Shown: positions 8,475 to 15,448, counted from the stretch's first letter. The stretch is 37,014 nt of DNA from Streptomyces sp. SolWspMP-5a-2 (GCF_900091845.1 NZ_FMCI01000030.1:1-37014), one strand, 5' to 3'. Numbers and translations: made by a program. The notes: generated from the letters alone by a model not told the origin.

Positions 8475-8760
8475 CGCGGTATTCGCTTACGCCTCCTTCC
8501 AGGTGCCGGTCTGGTGTGGGGCGGTCAACCGCGACGGCAGGACGTACTGCCGGAACAACGCCTACGGCGTACTGATGGGGTGTCGAAACCGCCAACATCG
8601 GTGGCAGAAGCTCAAGATGATCGTGCTCCGAAGCAAGGTCGGGGACGTGAGTCGCGCCGTTTTCCCGACCGCGAAAGAGAAGTTCAACGCCTTCTTGGCC
8701 GTAGCGGGCCTGCTCTCTGCGATCGCAGCAGTGATCGTCCCTGTCTTCACTGGTGACTGA
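8467..8760 (+). CDS. Small membrane protein of unknown function (possibly N-terminally truncated)
   Basis: 97 aa if read from TTG 8467; upstream in-frame starts such as ATG 8392 are possible but lie over the PIN remnant. A hydrophobic helix near the start (IAVFAYASFQVPVW) is followed by a polar middle with Cys residues and basic patches (DGRTYCRNNAYGVLMGC, HRWQKLKM). A second helix near the C-terminus (FLAVAGLLSAIAAVIVPVF) completes a two-helix topology. The CRNN-G-L-GC-HRWQKLKM block resembles small conserved Streptomyces proteins of unknown function that I recognise only by pattern. No good ribosome-binding site precedes any start. This and the abutting PIN remnant suggest that the true 5' end was lost in a rearrangement. 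Confidence 0.5.
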   Translation: MSIAVFAYASFQVPVWCGAVNRDGRTYCRNNAYGVLMGCRNRQHRWQKLKMIVLRSKVGDVSRAVFPTAKEKFNAFLAVAGLLSAIAAVIVPVFTGD

Positions 8761-8775
8761 GCGCCCTACCCCAAC

Positions 8776-8821
8776 CCGTCGTGGCGAGAGCCACCGTGGG
8801 TTCAAATCCCACACCCACCGC
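8776..8821 (+). tRNA. 3' fragment of a tRNA-Ser gene (probable attachment-site scar)
   Basis: The segment reads as the last bases of an anticodon stem, a class II variable arm (GTGGC-GAGA-GCCAC), a perfect T arm (GTGGG TTCAAAT CCCAC) and the 3' acceptor strand ACCCACCG. The 5' half (acceptor GGTGGGT, D arm, anticodon) is missing: the bases before 8776 do not fit. A 3'-end tRNA fragment of about 46 nt is the usual product of integration by tyrosine recombinases that use tRNA-Ser genes. The native terminator is retained downstream, so the right-hand flank is probably the original tRNA neighbour. Confidence 0.75.
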
Positions 8822-8828
8822 ACAGGCT

Positions 8829-8865
8829 GAAGGCCCCTGACCGGGAACATCGGTCGGGGATCTTC
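8829..8865 (+). terminator. Terminator behind the tRNA-Ser fragment
   Basis: GAAG-g-CCCC-t-GACCG pairs with CGGTC-GGGG-at-CTTC around a short loop. It lies 8 nt after the tRNA 3' end, as expected for the terminator of the original tRNA transcript. Confidence 0.65.
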
Positions 8866-8951
8866 GGTGTGCGCGCTGCCCGTTCGTGACCGTGGTTTCC
8901 CGTGAGTTCCTGATCGATCGGGCACGGATGGGACACGGCTGCTCTGGCGCT

Positions 8952-9104
8952 CTACAGAACGAGTGCTTTGCGGAGTACCGAGGCTGAGTCCCGGCCGCGG
9001 AAGTGCAGAGCGGCTGGTCGATAGAAGAGGGAGCGTTTGCCGCCCCAGGACGCGTTGAGAACCTCGATGCGACTGTTTGTTCGAAGTAGCTGCGGGCGAT
9101 CCAT
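8952..9104 (-). CDS. Possible 50-aa basic small protein or gene remnant
   Basis: ATG 9104 to TAG at 8952 gives a frame beginning MDRPQLLRTNSRIEVLNASW and continuing with a basic, aromatic segment (KRSLFYRPAALHFRG) to RKALVL. The composition looks protein-like, but codon choice is not Streptomyces-like (CTA, CTT, CGA and ACA occur). No ribosome-binding site or family is recognised. It may be the tail of a lost gene in this accessory patch. Confidence 0.25.
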   Translation of the reverse strand: MDRPQLLRTNSRIEVLNASWGGKRSLFYRPAALHFRGRDSASVLRKALVL

Positions 9105-9189
9105 GGGAGCGGAAGCTCAGATTCCAGCTCGTGAACCTGCGTTTCCAAGGTTATCGACACCTCGGAGAGGGCTAGTAGCTACCCTCACC

Positions 9190-9250
9190 TGAACGCGTCG
9201 TTTAAACGTTGCCACCATGGCGCGCGTTCAGATGTGTTATCCTGAGGATC
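9190..9250 (+). promoter_or_regulatory. Promoter/operator of the coiled-coil winged-helix gene; leaderless start likely
   Basis: TGAACGCG (9190-9197) is mirrored by CGCGTTCA (9223-9230). The palindrome CGTTTAAACG (9199-9208) lies between them. A -10-like TATCCT (9238-9243) sits 7 nt before the ATG at 9251, and no Shine-Dalgarno sequence is at usable distance, so the transcript probably starts at the A of ATG. Another short palindrome, ATCCTGAGGAT, covers 9239-9249. Confidence 0.45.
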
Positions 9251-9742
9251 ATGGGAGAGAACCAAGCACTCCGGGATGCACTGGAGGTGGCGCAGCGGCA
9301 ACTCGTAGAAGCTGAGAATGAGCTTCGCGATGTGCGGGAACGCGTGCGCAACCTGCGGTCCGTTGTGTACGGGCTCAAGCAGATCTTCGAGCCGGGGGAC
9401 GCAGGGCGGAGCTTCGAACTGCAGCCTGCCGTCGAGGAAGCACAGGCGGTGCAAGCTGGCGAAGATCGAGTGACACGCAGGAGGGGGGAGCCGTCCCCGA
9501 CCGTGCGTCGGGCTGCGCAGATCTTGGCCGATGCGCGAGGCCCGATGCGCATGCCCGACATCATCGAGGAGTGGACGCGCCGCGGCTGGGTGGATCCGAC
9601 ATGGCGGACCCCCAAGTCCGCGATCAACATGATCTACCAGCGTGCTCTCAAGAGTGGGCTGGTCGACCGGATGCCTGACCGGTCTTGGGTCCTCAAGGCG
9701 ACCGCCCCCGATGAAACTCCGGGGGACAAGGTTGAGGACTAG
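9251..9742 (+). CDS. Coiled-coil plus winged-helix (HARE-HTH-like) protein
   Basis: 163 aa. Residues 5-45 form a heptad-rich coiled coil (ALRDALEVAQRQLVEAENEL, RVRNLRSVVYGLKQI). After an acidic linker, residues 83-150 look like a winged helix: PTVRRAAQILADARGPMRMP, DIIEEWTRRGW, a TPKSAINMIYQRALKSGLVD helix pair, and the wing MPDRSWVL. The arrangement resembles HARE-HTH domains, which link DNA- or chromatin-related activities to restriction or repair modules. That is a pattern match, not proof. GC content is lower than in its neighbours. The gene ends 7 bp before the convergent Cys-rich gene. The small accessory genes next to it suggest a mobile-element origin. A regulatory or defence-related role is possible but not shown. 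Confidence 0.75.
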   Translation: MGENQALRDALEVAQRQLVEAENELRDVRERVRNLRSVVYGLKQIFEPGDAGRSFELQPAVEEAQAVQAGEDRVTRRRGEPSPTVRRAAQILADARGPMRMPDIIEEWTRRGWVDPTWRTPKSAINMIYQRALKSGLVDRMPDRSWVLKATAPDETPGDKVED

Positions 9743-9749
9743 CGTGTTG

Positions 9750-9971
9750 CTACCGAGGGGTCCAGGGGGTGCCGCACTCCATGCAGTGAGGTTGTCCGGC
9801 ATACCCCGAAATGGAGCCGTCTTGGCGCATGCAGACAGCTCCTTGTTTGGTGCTGCCCGGGACCCTCAGCTCGAACCAGCCGCTTCCGCACATGCATGTC
9901 GCGGAGCGCGCTTCGTCCGAAGCCGGGGCCCTCCGTGAGTTCAGATCAATGACGTCCACGGAATCACTCAT
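9750..9971 (-). CDS. Small Cys-rich, probably zinc-binding protein
   Basis: 73 aa from ATG 9971 (an upstream extension with no support was excluded). Cysteines at 26, 28, 47, 63 and 66 form CxC, a single Cys inside GAVC, and CxxC inside PHCMECGTPW. This is suggestive of a treble-clef or zinc-ribbon fold. Neighbouring blocks (GSGWFELRVPGS, DGSISGYAGQP) are typical of small proteins carried by actinobacterial phages and integrated elements. Its start is only 22 bp from the divergent YjzC-like gene, so the two probably share a control region. Function unknown. Confidence 0.6.
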   Translation of the reverse strand: MSDSVDVIDLNSRRAPASDEARSATCMCGSGWFELRVPGSTKQGAVCMRQDGSISGYAGQPHCMECGTPWTPR

Positions 9972-9993
9972 CCAGCACAGAAAGAGAATCGAC

Positions 9994-10185
9994 ATGAATC
10001 GACGACACGGGCCCAAGGGGCCCAACGGCGAGTGGAAGACCGGACAGCGTGTGCCCGCGACGGGTGTCTACACCGACCAGTACGGGGTGTCCACCTTCCA
10101 TGAGGCTGGCGCTACGTTCCCGCCGTGCATCGACCGCAAGGGCGAAGCCGCCTACCGGACGCTGAGCCAGGCGCGAACTGCCTAG
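9994..10185 (+). CDS. YjzC-like small protein
   Basis: 63 aa, ATG 9994 behind an AAGAGA motif. The core GQRVPATGVYTDQYGVSTFH followed by EAGATFPPC matches the pattern of the Bacillus YjzC family (basic start, GQ-VP-TG-Y-DQYG, then FPP near the C-terminus). The biochemical function of that family is unknown. In Streptomyces such proteins often lie close to integrated elements. The gene diverges from the Cys-rich gene with 22 bp between starts and is followed by two hairpins, the second a good intrinsic terminator. Confidence 0.7.
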   Translation: MNRRHGPKGPNGEWKTGQRVPATGVYTDQYGVSTFHEAGATFPPCIDRKGEAAYRTLSQARTA

Positions 10186-10189
10186 CCGA

Positions 10190-10219
10190 GGCGCTTGATG
10201 GTTGCAGCCATCTAACGCC
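10190..10219 (+). terminator. Hairpin after the YjzC-like gene
   Basis: GGCG-ctt-GATGG pairs with CCATC-taa-CGCC, loop TTGCAG. It starts 5 nt after the stop. Confidence 0.5.
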
Positions 10220-10231
10220 AGTTTTACCCAT

Positions 10232-10273
10232 GAGGGGTGGAGGGCCATCGGCCTTTCACCCCTCCTCCTTTTT
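10232..10273 (+). terminator. Intrinsic terminator with T-run
   Basis: GAGGGGTG (10232-10239) pairs with CACCCCTC (10257-10264), with an inner GGCC-ATC-GGCC-like helix, followed by CTCCTTTTT. This is a canonical rho-independent terminator for the plus strand. Confidence 0.75.
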
Positions 10274-10461
10274 GCCCAAGCGGTCGAGCATCGAGTCGTC
10301 CGGAGGAGTGTCATTGGATCGGATCGTGGCTTCTCTGTCTAGAGGGCCACGGCTCCCTCACTCGAACGAATCTTGGTAGACGCACTGTCAGCGTACGACG
10401 GTGCGTCGCTGACTGGCGAGTCGGGGTCTGCGAACTAACCTCCTTCACCACACCCCACCCC

Positions 10462-10614
10462 AGCTCTCATCCCGTCCGCCGTCGACCCACACGTCTGTGG
10501 AGCGGGCATGGTTCATGGCGTCCAGGTGGAGCGCCCCACTGGACGAACGACCTGGACGCCATGGGCCGCGTCTGCTCGGCTCTGCCTGGGTCGACGGCGG
10601 ACGGGATGGGAGCT
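10462..10614 (+). ncRNA. 153-nt near-perfect hairpin, candidate structured RNA or MITE-like element
   Basis: The outer arms 10462-10489 and 10587-10614 pair at 27 Watson-Crick positions plus one G-U. After a 7/6-nt internal loop, 10497-10527 pairs with 10550-10580: 23 Watson-Crick pairs, 6 G-U and 2 mismatches, including a perfect 14-bp segment (CATGGCGTCCAGGT / ACCTGGACGCCATG). All seven wobble pairs are G-U in the plus-strand RNA; in the minus-strand RNA they would be A-C clashes. This favours a plus-strand transcript. No protein-coding frame here is convincing. A strong terminator with a T-run follows at 10686-10720. A weak promoter candidate is TTGGAT-N18-TCTAGA at 10314-10343. Alternatively it is a small non-autonomous transposable element; CCCC flanks both ends. 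Confidence 0.5.
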
Positions 10615-10685
10615 CCCCACGCTCGTCACGATGTGCCTGCGGCCGGGAACGGCGCCGCCTCCCCCCGATGTCAGAAGTAGATGTC

Positions 10686-10720
10686 AAAGGCCCCGGACCA
10701 TGATCGGTCCGGGGCCTTTT
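10686..10720. terminator. Bidirectional intrinsic terminator
   Basis: AAAGGCCCCGGACC (10686-10699) pairs perfectly with GGTCCGGGGCCTTT (10706-10719) around ATGATC and runs into a T tract. It terminates the leftward tRNA-Arg transcript and would equally stop a rightward transcript from the hairpin element. Confidence 0.9.
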
Positions 10721-10723
10721 GGC

Positions 10724-10799
10724 TGGTGCCCCCGGCAGGATTCGAACCTGCGACACCCGCTTTAGGAGAGCGGTGCTCTATCCCCTGAGCTACGAAGGC
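10724..10799 (-). tRNA. tRNA-Arg (anticodon CCT), CCA encoded
   Basis: The minus strand folds as a full cloverleaf: acceptor GCCTTCG / CGGGGGC (with G-U pairs), D arm GCTC-AGGGGATA-GAGC, anticodon stem CCGCT / AGCGG with loop CTCCTAA (anticodon CCT), T arm GCAGG-TTCGAAT-CCTGC, and discriminator A followed by an encoded CCA (10726-10724). A terminator follows within 5 nt. Its 3' end faces the accessory patch, the geometry expected when elements integrate into a tRNA 3' end, but no second copy of its 3' end was found in the patch. Confidence 0.95.
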
Positions 10800-10981
10800 G
10801 GGGTCTGTCGGAGTGAGGACGGGGCTGGGCCCCTGGTCGCTCCGGCAGGGATGGTGGGACCGCCCTGCGGGCCGAGCCACCGCCGTCAGTGTAGCGGGTT
10901 GGCCGTGGGCGGCGGGGCGGGCGGTGGGGGTGTCCGGCCCGGGGAGAGCGCGGCGTCAGCCCGAGGTCGTGTGCGCCGTGC

Positions 10982-12700
10982 TCAGGTCAGGGGGATCCGG
11001 GTGAAGCGGGACGCCACCCTGAGGTCGCGTTCGATGTCCGTCGCCGTTCGGCGCAGGGCCGGGAGCAGGTGCGTCTCGCACTCCGTGATCGTGTGGCGGG
11101 CCGCGTGCAGGGCGATGTTCACCGCCGCGACCGTGCGGCCCGCGCGGTCGCGGATCGGGACCGCGATCGAACGCAGGCCCTCCTCCAACTCCTCGTCCAC
11201 CAGCGAGAATCCCTCGGCCCGCGCCCGCTCCAGCAGGTGCGTGAGGGCCGCCGGGTCGGTGACCGTGCGCGGGGTCAGGCGGGGGAGCGGTGACGGCAGC
11301 GCGGGCGGGGCGTCCGCCAGGAGGACCCGGCCCAGCGAGGTCGCGTACGCCGGCAGCCGCGTGCCCACCGCCAGGTTCACGCTCATCACCCGCGTCGTCG
11401 CCACCCGCGCCGTGTACTGGACCTCCGCCGGGCCGTCCGCGCCCGGCACCAGGATCGCCAGCGACGACGACTCGTGCGTCCGCGCCGACAGCGACGCCAG
11501 GTGCGGGGTCGCGATCCGGGGCAGCGTCGTGCGGGACAGCGGGGGATAGCCGAGGGAGAGCACCCGGGGCGTCGGCGTGAACGTCCGCGGGTCCTCGCCC
11601 GGCTCCACCAGGCCCAGGTGCTCGAACGTGATCAGCGCGCGCCGGGCCGTCGCCCGCGCGAGGCCCGTCGCCTTCGCCACGTCGGTGAGGGTGAGCGCCG
11701 CCCGGCCCTCGCCGAACGCCGTCAGCACGGTCAGCCCGCGGGCCAGCGACTCCACGAAGTCCCGGCCCAGCTCCTGCTTCGACGACCCCGTCCACGCCGC
11801 CAGCCCGGACGGCGCCGGTGCCTGCCGTGCCGGGCCCGCCGCCCGCAGCGTCCGTTCCATCGCGGCCACCGCCGTGCGCAGCCTCGGCAGCAGGGTGTCC
11901 CGCAGGTCCGCCGCCGAGTGCCTGCTCGTGTGGCTCACCACGCTCACCGCGCAGACCGTCCGGCCGCCGCGCGGGTCCCGCACCGGCACCGCGACCGCCA
12001 CCAGGCCCGGTTCGATCAACTGGTCGTCCAACGCCCAGCCCGCGTCCGCCGCTTCCCGCACCCGCTGGGCGAACGACGCGGTGGGGGAGGGGAGTTCGGG
12101 TGCGGTCGGTGACGGTCTCGGCGGGGGGAGGGGCGTCTCCCAGTCGGGACGCGGGGGGTCGGCCGGGTGGCCCGGGGCTCTGTTCCCCGCGGTCCTGGCG
12201 TGCCAGTCGTGCCACTCCCGTTCCGTCCACTCCGCCGCGAACAGCGGTCCAGGCGCGGTGCGTTCGGACGGCAGCAGGTCCCCGATGCGGAAGCTCAGCG
12301 ACATCGCGCGGCGCCTGGTCGCCTGGTGGATGAAGCGGATGCCGTCCCGGTCGGGCACCGCGAGCGACACCGACTCGTCCAACTCGTCGGCCAAGGCGTC
12401 CGCGTGGGCGTTCAGCAGCGACGGCAGCCGCAGCGCGGCCAGGTACGCGTTGCCCAGCCGCATCACGTTCGGGGCGAGGACCGCGTCACGGCCGTCCAGC
12501 CGCACGTACCCCATCCGGGCGAGCGTCGCGGTGACCCGGTCCACCGTGGAGCGGGCCAGGCCGGTCGCCCGCTCCAGCCCGCTCGGGCTCAGCGTGCCGC
12601 CCGCCTCGGTCAGCGCCCGCAGCACGGCCACCCCGCGGATCAGGGGCGCGACCGCCTCCGCCGGTACGGCGGACGGCTCCGGTTCAGGGTTCGCGGGCAT
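10982..12700 (-). CDS. Double-length IclR-family regulator (two IclR units in one chain)
   Basis: 572 aa, about twice the usual 250-280 aa of IclR proteins. Unit 1 has an HTH at about 18-75 (LERATGLARSTVDRVTATLA) and an effector domain at about 85-290, interrupted by a Pro-rich insert at 176-206. Unit 2 has an HTH at about 315-375 (LTDVAKATGLARATARRALI) and an effector domain at about 385-565 (EEGLRSIAVPIRDRAGRTVA). Unit 2 resembles the PcaR/PobR branch, which senses aromatic acids of the beta-ketoadipate route. Both HTHs look intact, so one chain could supply two DNA-binding heads. No catabolic operon adjoins it, so the target is unknown. The ATG at 12700 leads directly into the first domain. 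No frameshift was noticed between the two units. Confidence 0.9.
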   Translation of the reverse strand: MPANPEPEPSAVPAEAVAPLIRGVAVLRALTEAGGTLSPSGLERATGLARSTVDRVTATLARMGYVRLDGRDAVLAPNVMRLGNAYLAALRLPSLLNAHADALADELDESVSLAVPDRDGIRFIHQATRRRAMSLSFRIGDLLPSERTAPGPLFAAEWTEREWHDWHARTAGNRAPGHPADPPRPDWETPLPPPRPSPTAPELPSPTASFAQRVREAADAGWALDDQLIEPGLVAVAVPVRDPRGGRTVCAVSVVSHTSRHSAADLRDTLLPRLRTAVAAMERTLRAAGPARQAPAPSGLAAWTGSSKQELGRDFVESLARGLTVLTAFGEGRAALTLTDVAKATGLARATARRALITFEHLGLVEPGEDPRTFTPTPRVLSLGYPPLSRTTLPRIATPHLASLSARTHESSSLAILVPGADGPAEVQYTARVATTRVMSVNLAVGTRLPAYATSLGRVLLADAPPALPSPLPRLTPRTVTDPAALTHLLERARAEGFSLVDEELEEGLRSIAVPIRDRAGRTVAAVNIALHAARHTITECETHLLPALRRTATDIERDLRVASRFTRIPLT

Positions 12701-12831
12701 CGGCTCTCCGGTACGGCGATCAGGGCACGCCTACGGTAATGCGCGGATCTGGGGCTCCATGACCCCCGCGCCGTCGTCCCCCTCCGGACGTCGACGGCGT
12801 CCCGGGGTGCCCGAGGCCGCCGCGTCCGGGC

Positions 12832-14115
12832 TCACTCCCGGGTCACCGTGATCCGGTAGCCGCCCGCCGGGTCCGTTCCCGTCACCGCGATGCGGACTCC
12901 CCGGCCGGCGTCCTTGAAGGTCTCGCCCTGGACGAAGGGGGCGTCGGAGAGTTCCGCGTGGACGTTCGGGCTGCGGGTGCAGCCGCCGCTGTCGGGGCGC
13001 GCGTCGAGGACCTTCACCGGGCCCATCCCGGTGTCGACGTTCGCGTCGACCTTGTAGATCAGCGCCCCCGGACGGCAGACCGCCTCGTCGTTGCCCTCCC
13101 GGGTGCGCACCTCCACCGCGTAGCCGGAACCCCGGCCGAGGGGGACGAACAGGAGCTTCGGGCCGCCCGCGCGGGCCAGCGGCGTCAGCGTGAACTCGGA
13201 CGTCCCGCGCCGCGCCGCGCACTTCACCTGGGACTCGTCGAGCCACCCCAGCTTCCACTTGTGCCAGCCGAGCAGGTCGTTGTCGACGCCCCAGTCCTCG
13301 CTCATGATGTCCCAGTGCCCGACCGCGCCCCCGCCCTCCTGGGTGTAGAGGTCGGGCAGGCCGAAGACGTGGCCGTTCTCGTGCGGCAGCACCCGGAAGC
13401 CGGTGCGGGCGTAGGAGCCGGAGCCGTCGTCCTGGCGGGAGTAGACGAACGACGCGTTGGCGATCGGGACGCCGTCGGCGATCGGGGCGTCCGGGTTGCC
13501 CGCGAACGTCACCGACAGGACCGTGTCGAGGGCGGAGGGACCGGCGTTCGGGGTGACCAGCACGTTGAGGAAGTCGTACGAGCGGAAGTCGACCTGCGGG
13601 TCGGCGGCGGAGACGATGTCCTGGACGAGGTCGCGGTAGGCCGGGTCGAAGGGGGCGCCGCGTTCTATCCCGTACTCCTTGAACGACTTCGGCATCCGCA
13701 GCCAGCGGGGTATGGGGGCCTCGGGACGGTAGTCGAGGCGGCCGTAGGACGCGGTGCGGAACCACTCCTGGGTCTGCGGGAAGAACTCACGGAACCGGTC
13801 GAGGGCGTCCCCCTGGCCGGGGGCGTCGGAGAAGTCGACCATCAGGTTCAGGGCGCGGACGGTGCCGGTGGAGCGGGAGTAGCCGCCGGTGGTGGGGACG
13901 CCCTCGGACATCTGGACGGCGTGCCCGCCGTTGATCATGCAGGGTTCGAGCGCGGTGCCGCGGGCCATGGCTATCGGACCGGCGCCGGAGCCGGACGTCG
14001 CCCTCGTGAGGTGCCCGGTCCCCGCCGAGGTGCTGACGGTGAGGGTCAGGGCGGTCACGGAGGCGAGGGCGGCCACGCGGCGCGTGCGTATCCGACGTCT
14101 GGCCGGCTGCTGCAT
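12832..14115 (-). CDS. Secreted M6-like zinc metalloprotease
   Basis: 427 aa from ATG 14115, which is preceded by AAAGG at good spacing; a GTG nine codons earlier is less likely. The N-terminus (RRRIRTRRVAALASVTALTL) is a basic plus hydrophobic export signal. The metalloprotease motif HENGHVFGLPD gives zinc ligands His245 and His249, catalytic Glu246, and the extended third-ligand Asp255. It is followed by WDIMSEDWG, a plausible Met-turn. The order LMVDFSDAP, QEWFRTASYGRLDY, then HExxH matches M6 (immune inhibitor A-type) peptidases, which degrade extracellular proteins. The C-terminal 130 residues are beta-rich. It lies upstream of the IclR gene on the same strand with 131 bp between, so regulation by that protein is possible but unproven. 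Confidence 0.85.
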   Translation of the reverse strand: MQQPARRRIRTRRVAALASVTALTLTVSTSAGTGHLTRATSGSGAGPIAMARGTALEPCMINGGHAVQMSEGVPTTGGYSRSTGTVRALNLMVDFSDAPGQGDALDRFREFFPQTQEWFRTASYGRLDYRPEAPIPRWLRMPKSFKEYGIERGAPFDPAYRDLVQDIVSAADPQVDFRSYDFLNVLVTPNAGPSALDTVLSVTFAGNPDAPIADGVPIANASFVYSRQDDGSGSYARTGFRVLPHENGHVFGLPDLYTQEGGGAVGHWDIMSEDWGVDNDLLGWHKWKLGWLDESQVKCAARRGTSEFTLTPLARAGGPKLLFVPLGRGSGYAVEVRTREGNDEAVCRPGALIYKVDANVDTGMGPVKVLDARPDSGGCTRSPNVHAELSDAPFVQGETFKDAGRGVRIAVTGTDPAGGYRITVTRE

Positions 14116-14287
14116 GCGCGCACCTTTCGTCGCGGCAGCCACCGGTCACCGGCTGCCCCCTTCCGATCACCCTCGGCCGGGGGGCGCGCGGGCGCGCGCT
14201 GGGAGCGCCCGAACGTGGCTGGTCCGCGGGCGGATCGGTGCCCGTCGCGCCGGGCGCGGGCGCAGGTGTGACTCAGGTCACCGAATG

Positions 14288-14355
14288 TTTCCCGGTGGCG
14301 GGAAATAACCGGGGACGGTTTCCCCGTTTGAACCCGTGTCCGAGCGAAACGGGGA
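14288..14355 (+). promoter_or_regulatory. Two inverted repeats upstream of the TetR gene
   Basis: TTTCCCG (14288-14294) pairs with CGGGAAA (14299-14305), and TCCCCGTTT (14321-14329) pairs with AAACGGGGA (14347-14355). They share a TTTCCC/CCCGTTT-like half-site theme and lie 50-117 nt before the regulator start, so they are candidate TetR autoregulatory operators. Confidence 0.45.
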
Positions 14356-14404
14356 CGCCCTCCCCGGATCGCGCACACCGACCTTCGAACCCAGGGAGTA
14401 CGCC

Positions 14405-15049
14405 GTGACGGCCACCGCAAGTCCCGTGCGCAAGGTGACCCGGCCGCGTGCCGACGCCCAGCGCAACCGGGAGCGGATCGTCTCCGCCGCCCGCGAGATG
14501 TTCGTCGAGCACGGGCCCCATGTCCCGCTCGACGAGATCGCCCGCCGGGCCGGTGTCGGCAACGCCACGGTGTACCGCCACTTCCCCGACCGGGACGCGC
14601 TGGTCCGCGACGTCGTCTGCTCCGTCATGGACCGCACCTCCGAGGCGGCCGAGACGGCGCTCGCGGCCGGCGGGGACGCCTTCGCGGCCCTGGAGCGCTT
14701 CGTGCACACCGCGGGGGACGAGCGGATCAGCGCCCTGTGCCCGATGATCTCCAGCACCTTCGACGAGAGCCACCCCGACCTGGAGGCGGCCCGGCAGCGG
14801 GTCGAGCGGACCGTCGGGGAGATCATGGACCGCGCCAGGGCGGCGGGCCGGCTCCGTCCCGACGTCGGCGTCGGTGACGTGATGGTCGCCGTGGCGCAGC
14901 TCAGCCGGCCCCCGGCCGGCGCGGCCTGCCTCAGCGTCGACAGCTTCGTCCACCGCCATCTGCAACTGTTCCTCGACGGACTGCGCGCCCCGGCCCGCTC
15001 CGTCCTGCCGGGGACGACCGTGACCATGGAGGTCCTCCGGCAGTCCTGA
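14405..15049 (+). CDS. TetR-family transcriptional regulator
   Basis: 214 aa from GTG 14405, with AGGGAG six nt upstream. The N-terminal HTH spans about residues 20-65 (RERIVSAAREMF, HVPLDEIARRAGVGNATVYR, HFPDRDAL), the classic TetR signature. The C-terminal ligand domain contains a single hydrophobic cavity-forming set of helices with no recognised specificity. It is followed on the same strand, after about 400 bp, by a DHA2 exporter gene. TetR/exporter pairs of this kind usually form drug-responsive efflux modules in which the regulator represses both genes. The gap is long for an operon, so the exporter may have its own promoter. Confidence 0.92.
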   Translation: MTATASPVRKVTRPRADAQRNRERIVSAAREMFVEHGPHVPLDEIARRAGVGNATVYRHFPDRDALVRDVVCSVMDRTSEAAETALAAGGDAFAALERFVHTAGDERISALCPMISSTFDESHPDLEAARQRVERTVGEIMDRARAAGRLRPDVGVGDVMVAVAQLSRPPAGAACLSVDSFVHRHLQLFLDGLRAPARSVLPGTTVTMEVLRQS

Positions 15050-15057
15050 CAGCCCTG

Positions 15058-15124
<67 letters not shown>

Positions 15125-15448
15125 CCGTCGTCCGTCCCGTCCACCGCCTCGACCCCGGCTCCGCGCCTCCCGCGCGGCCGGTCCCTCCGGGTCCCCGCGA
15201 TCCGGCCGGTCCGTCCCGGCGGGCCCGACCCCGAACCGGCGGAACCGGCCGACCGACCTGACCCAACCCGGCCCCAGGGCCGCGGCGGCTCCCACTCAGG
15301 TCCGGCCCCCGGCAGCGCCCGGCCCGTCACCGTCGAACCCGAACCACGCCTCCACGGCCGTCACCGTCGACGTCCCGTGGTCCGCCACGCCCTGCTCCGC
15401 GCTCACACCACCTTGTTCCGTCACGAAAGTCCCGAAGTGGGTACCTCC

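Noticed and set aside
8747..9160. Minus-strand ORF ending VGVGFEPTVALATTGWG
   Set aside because: The VGVGFEPTVA-type ending is the well-known false translation of tRNA sequence; it lies over the tRNA-Ser fragment.
10237..10680. Several overlapping open frames across the 153-nt hairpin
   Set aside because: Frames on both strands follow from the palindrome; none has codon bias, a ribosome-binding site or a recognised domain.
10956..12230. Minus-strand 424-codon frame and plus-strand frames within the IclR gene
   Set aside because: Shadow frames with biased Arg/Gly/Ala content; the IclR frame has two full sets of family motifs.
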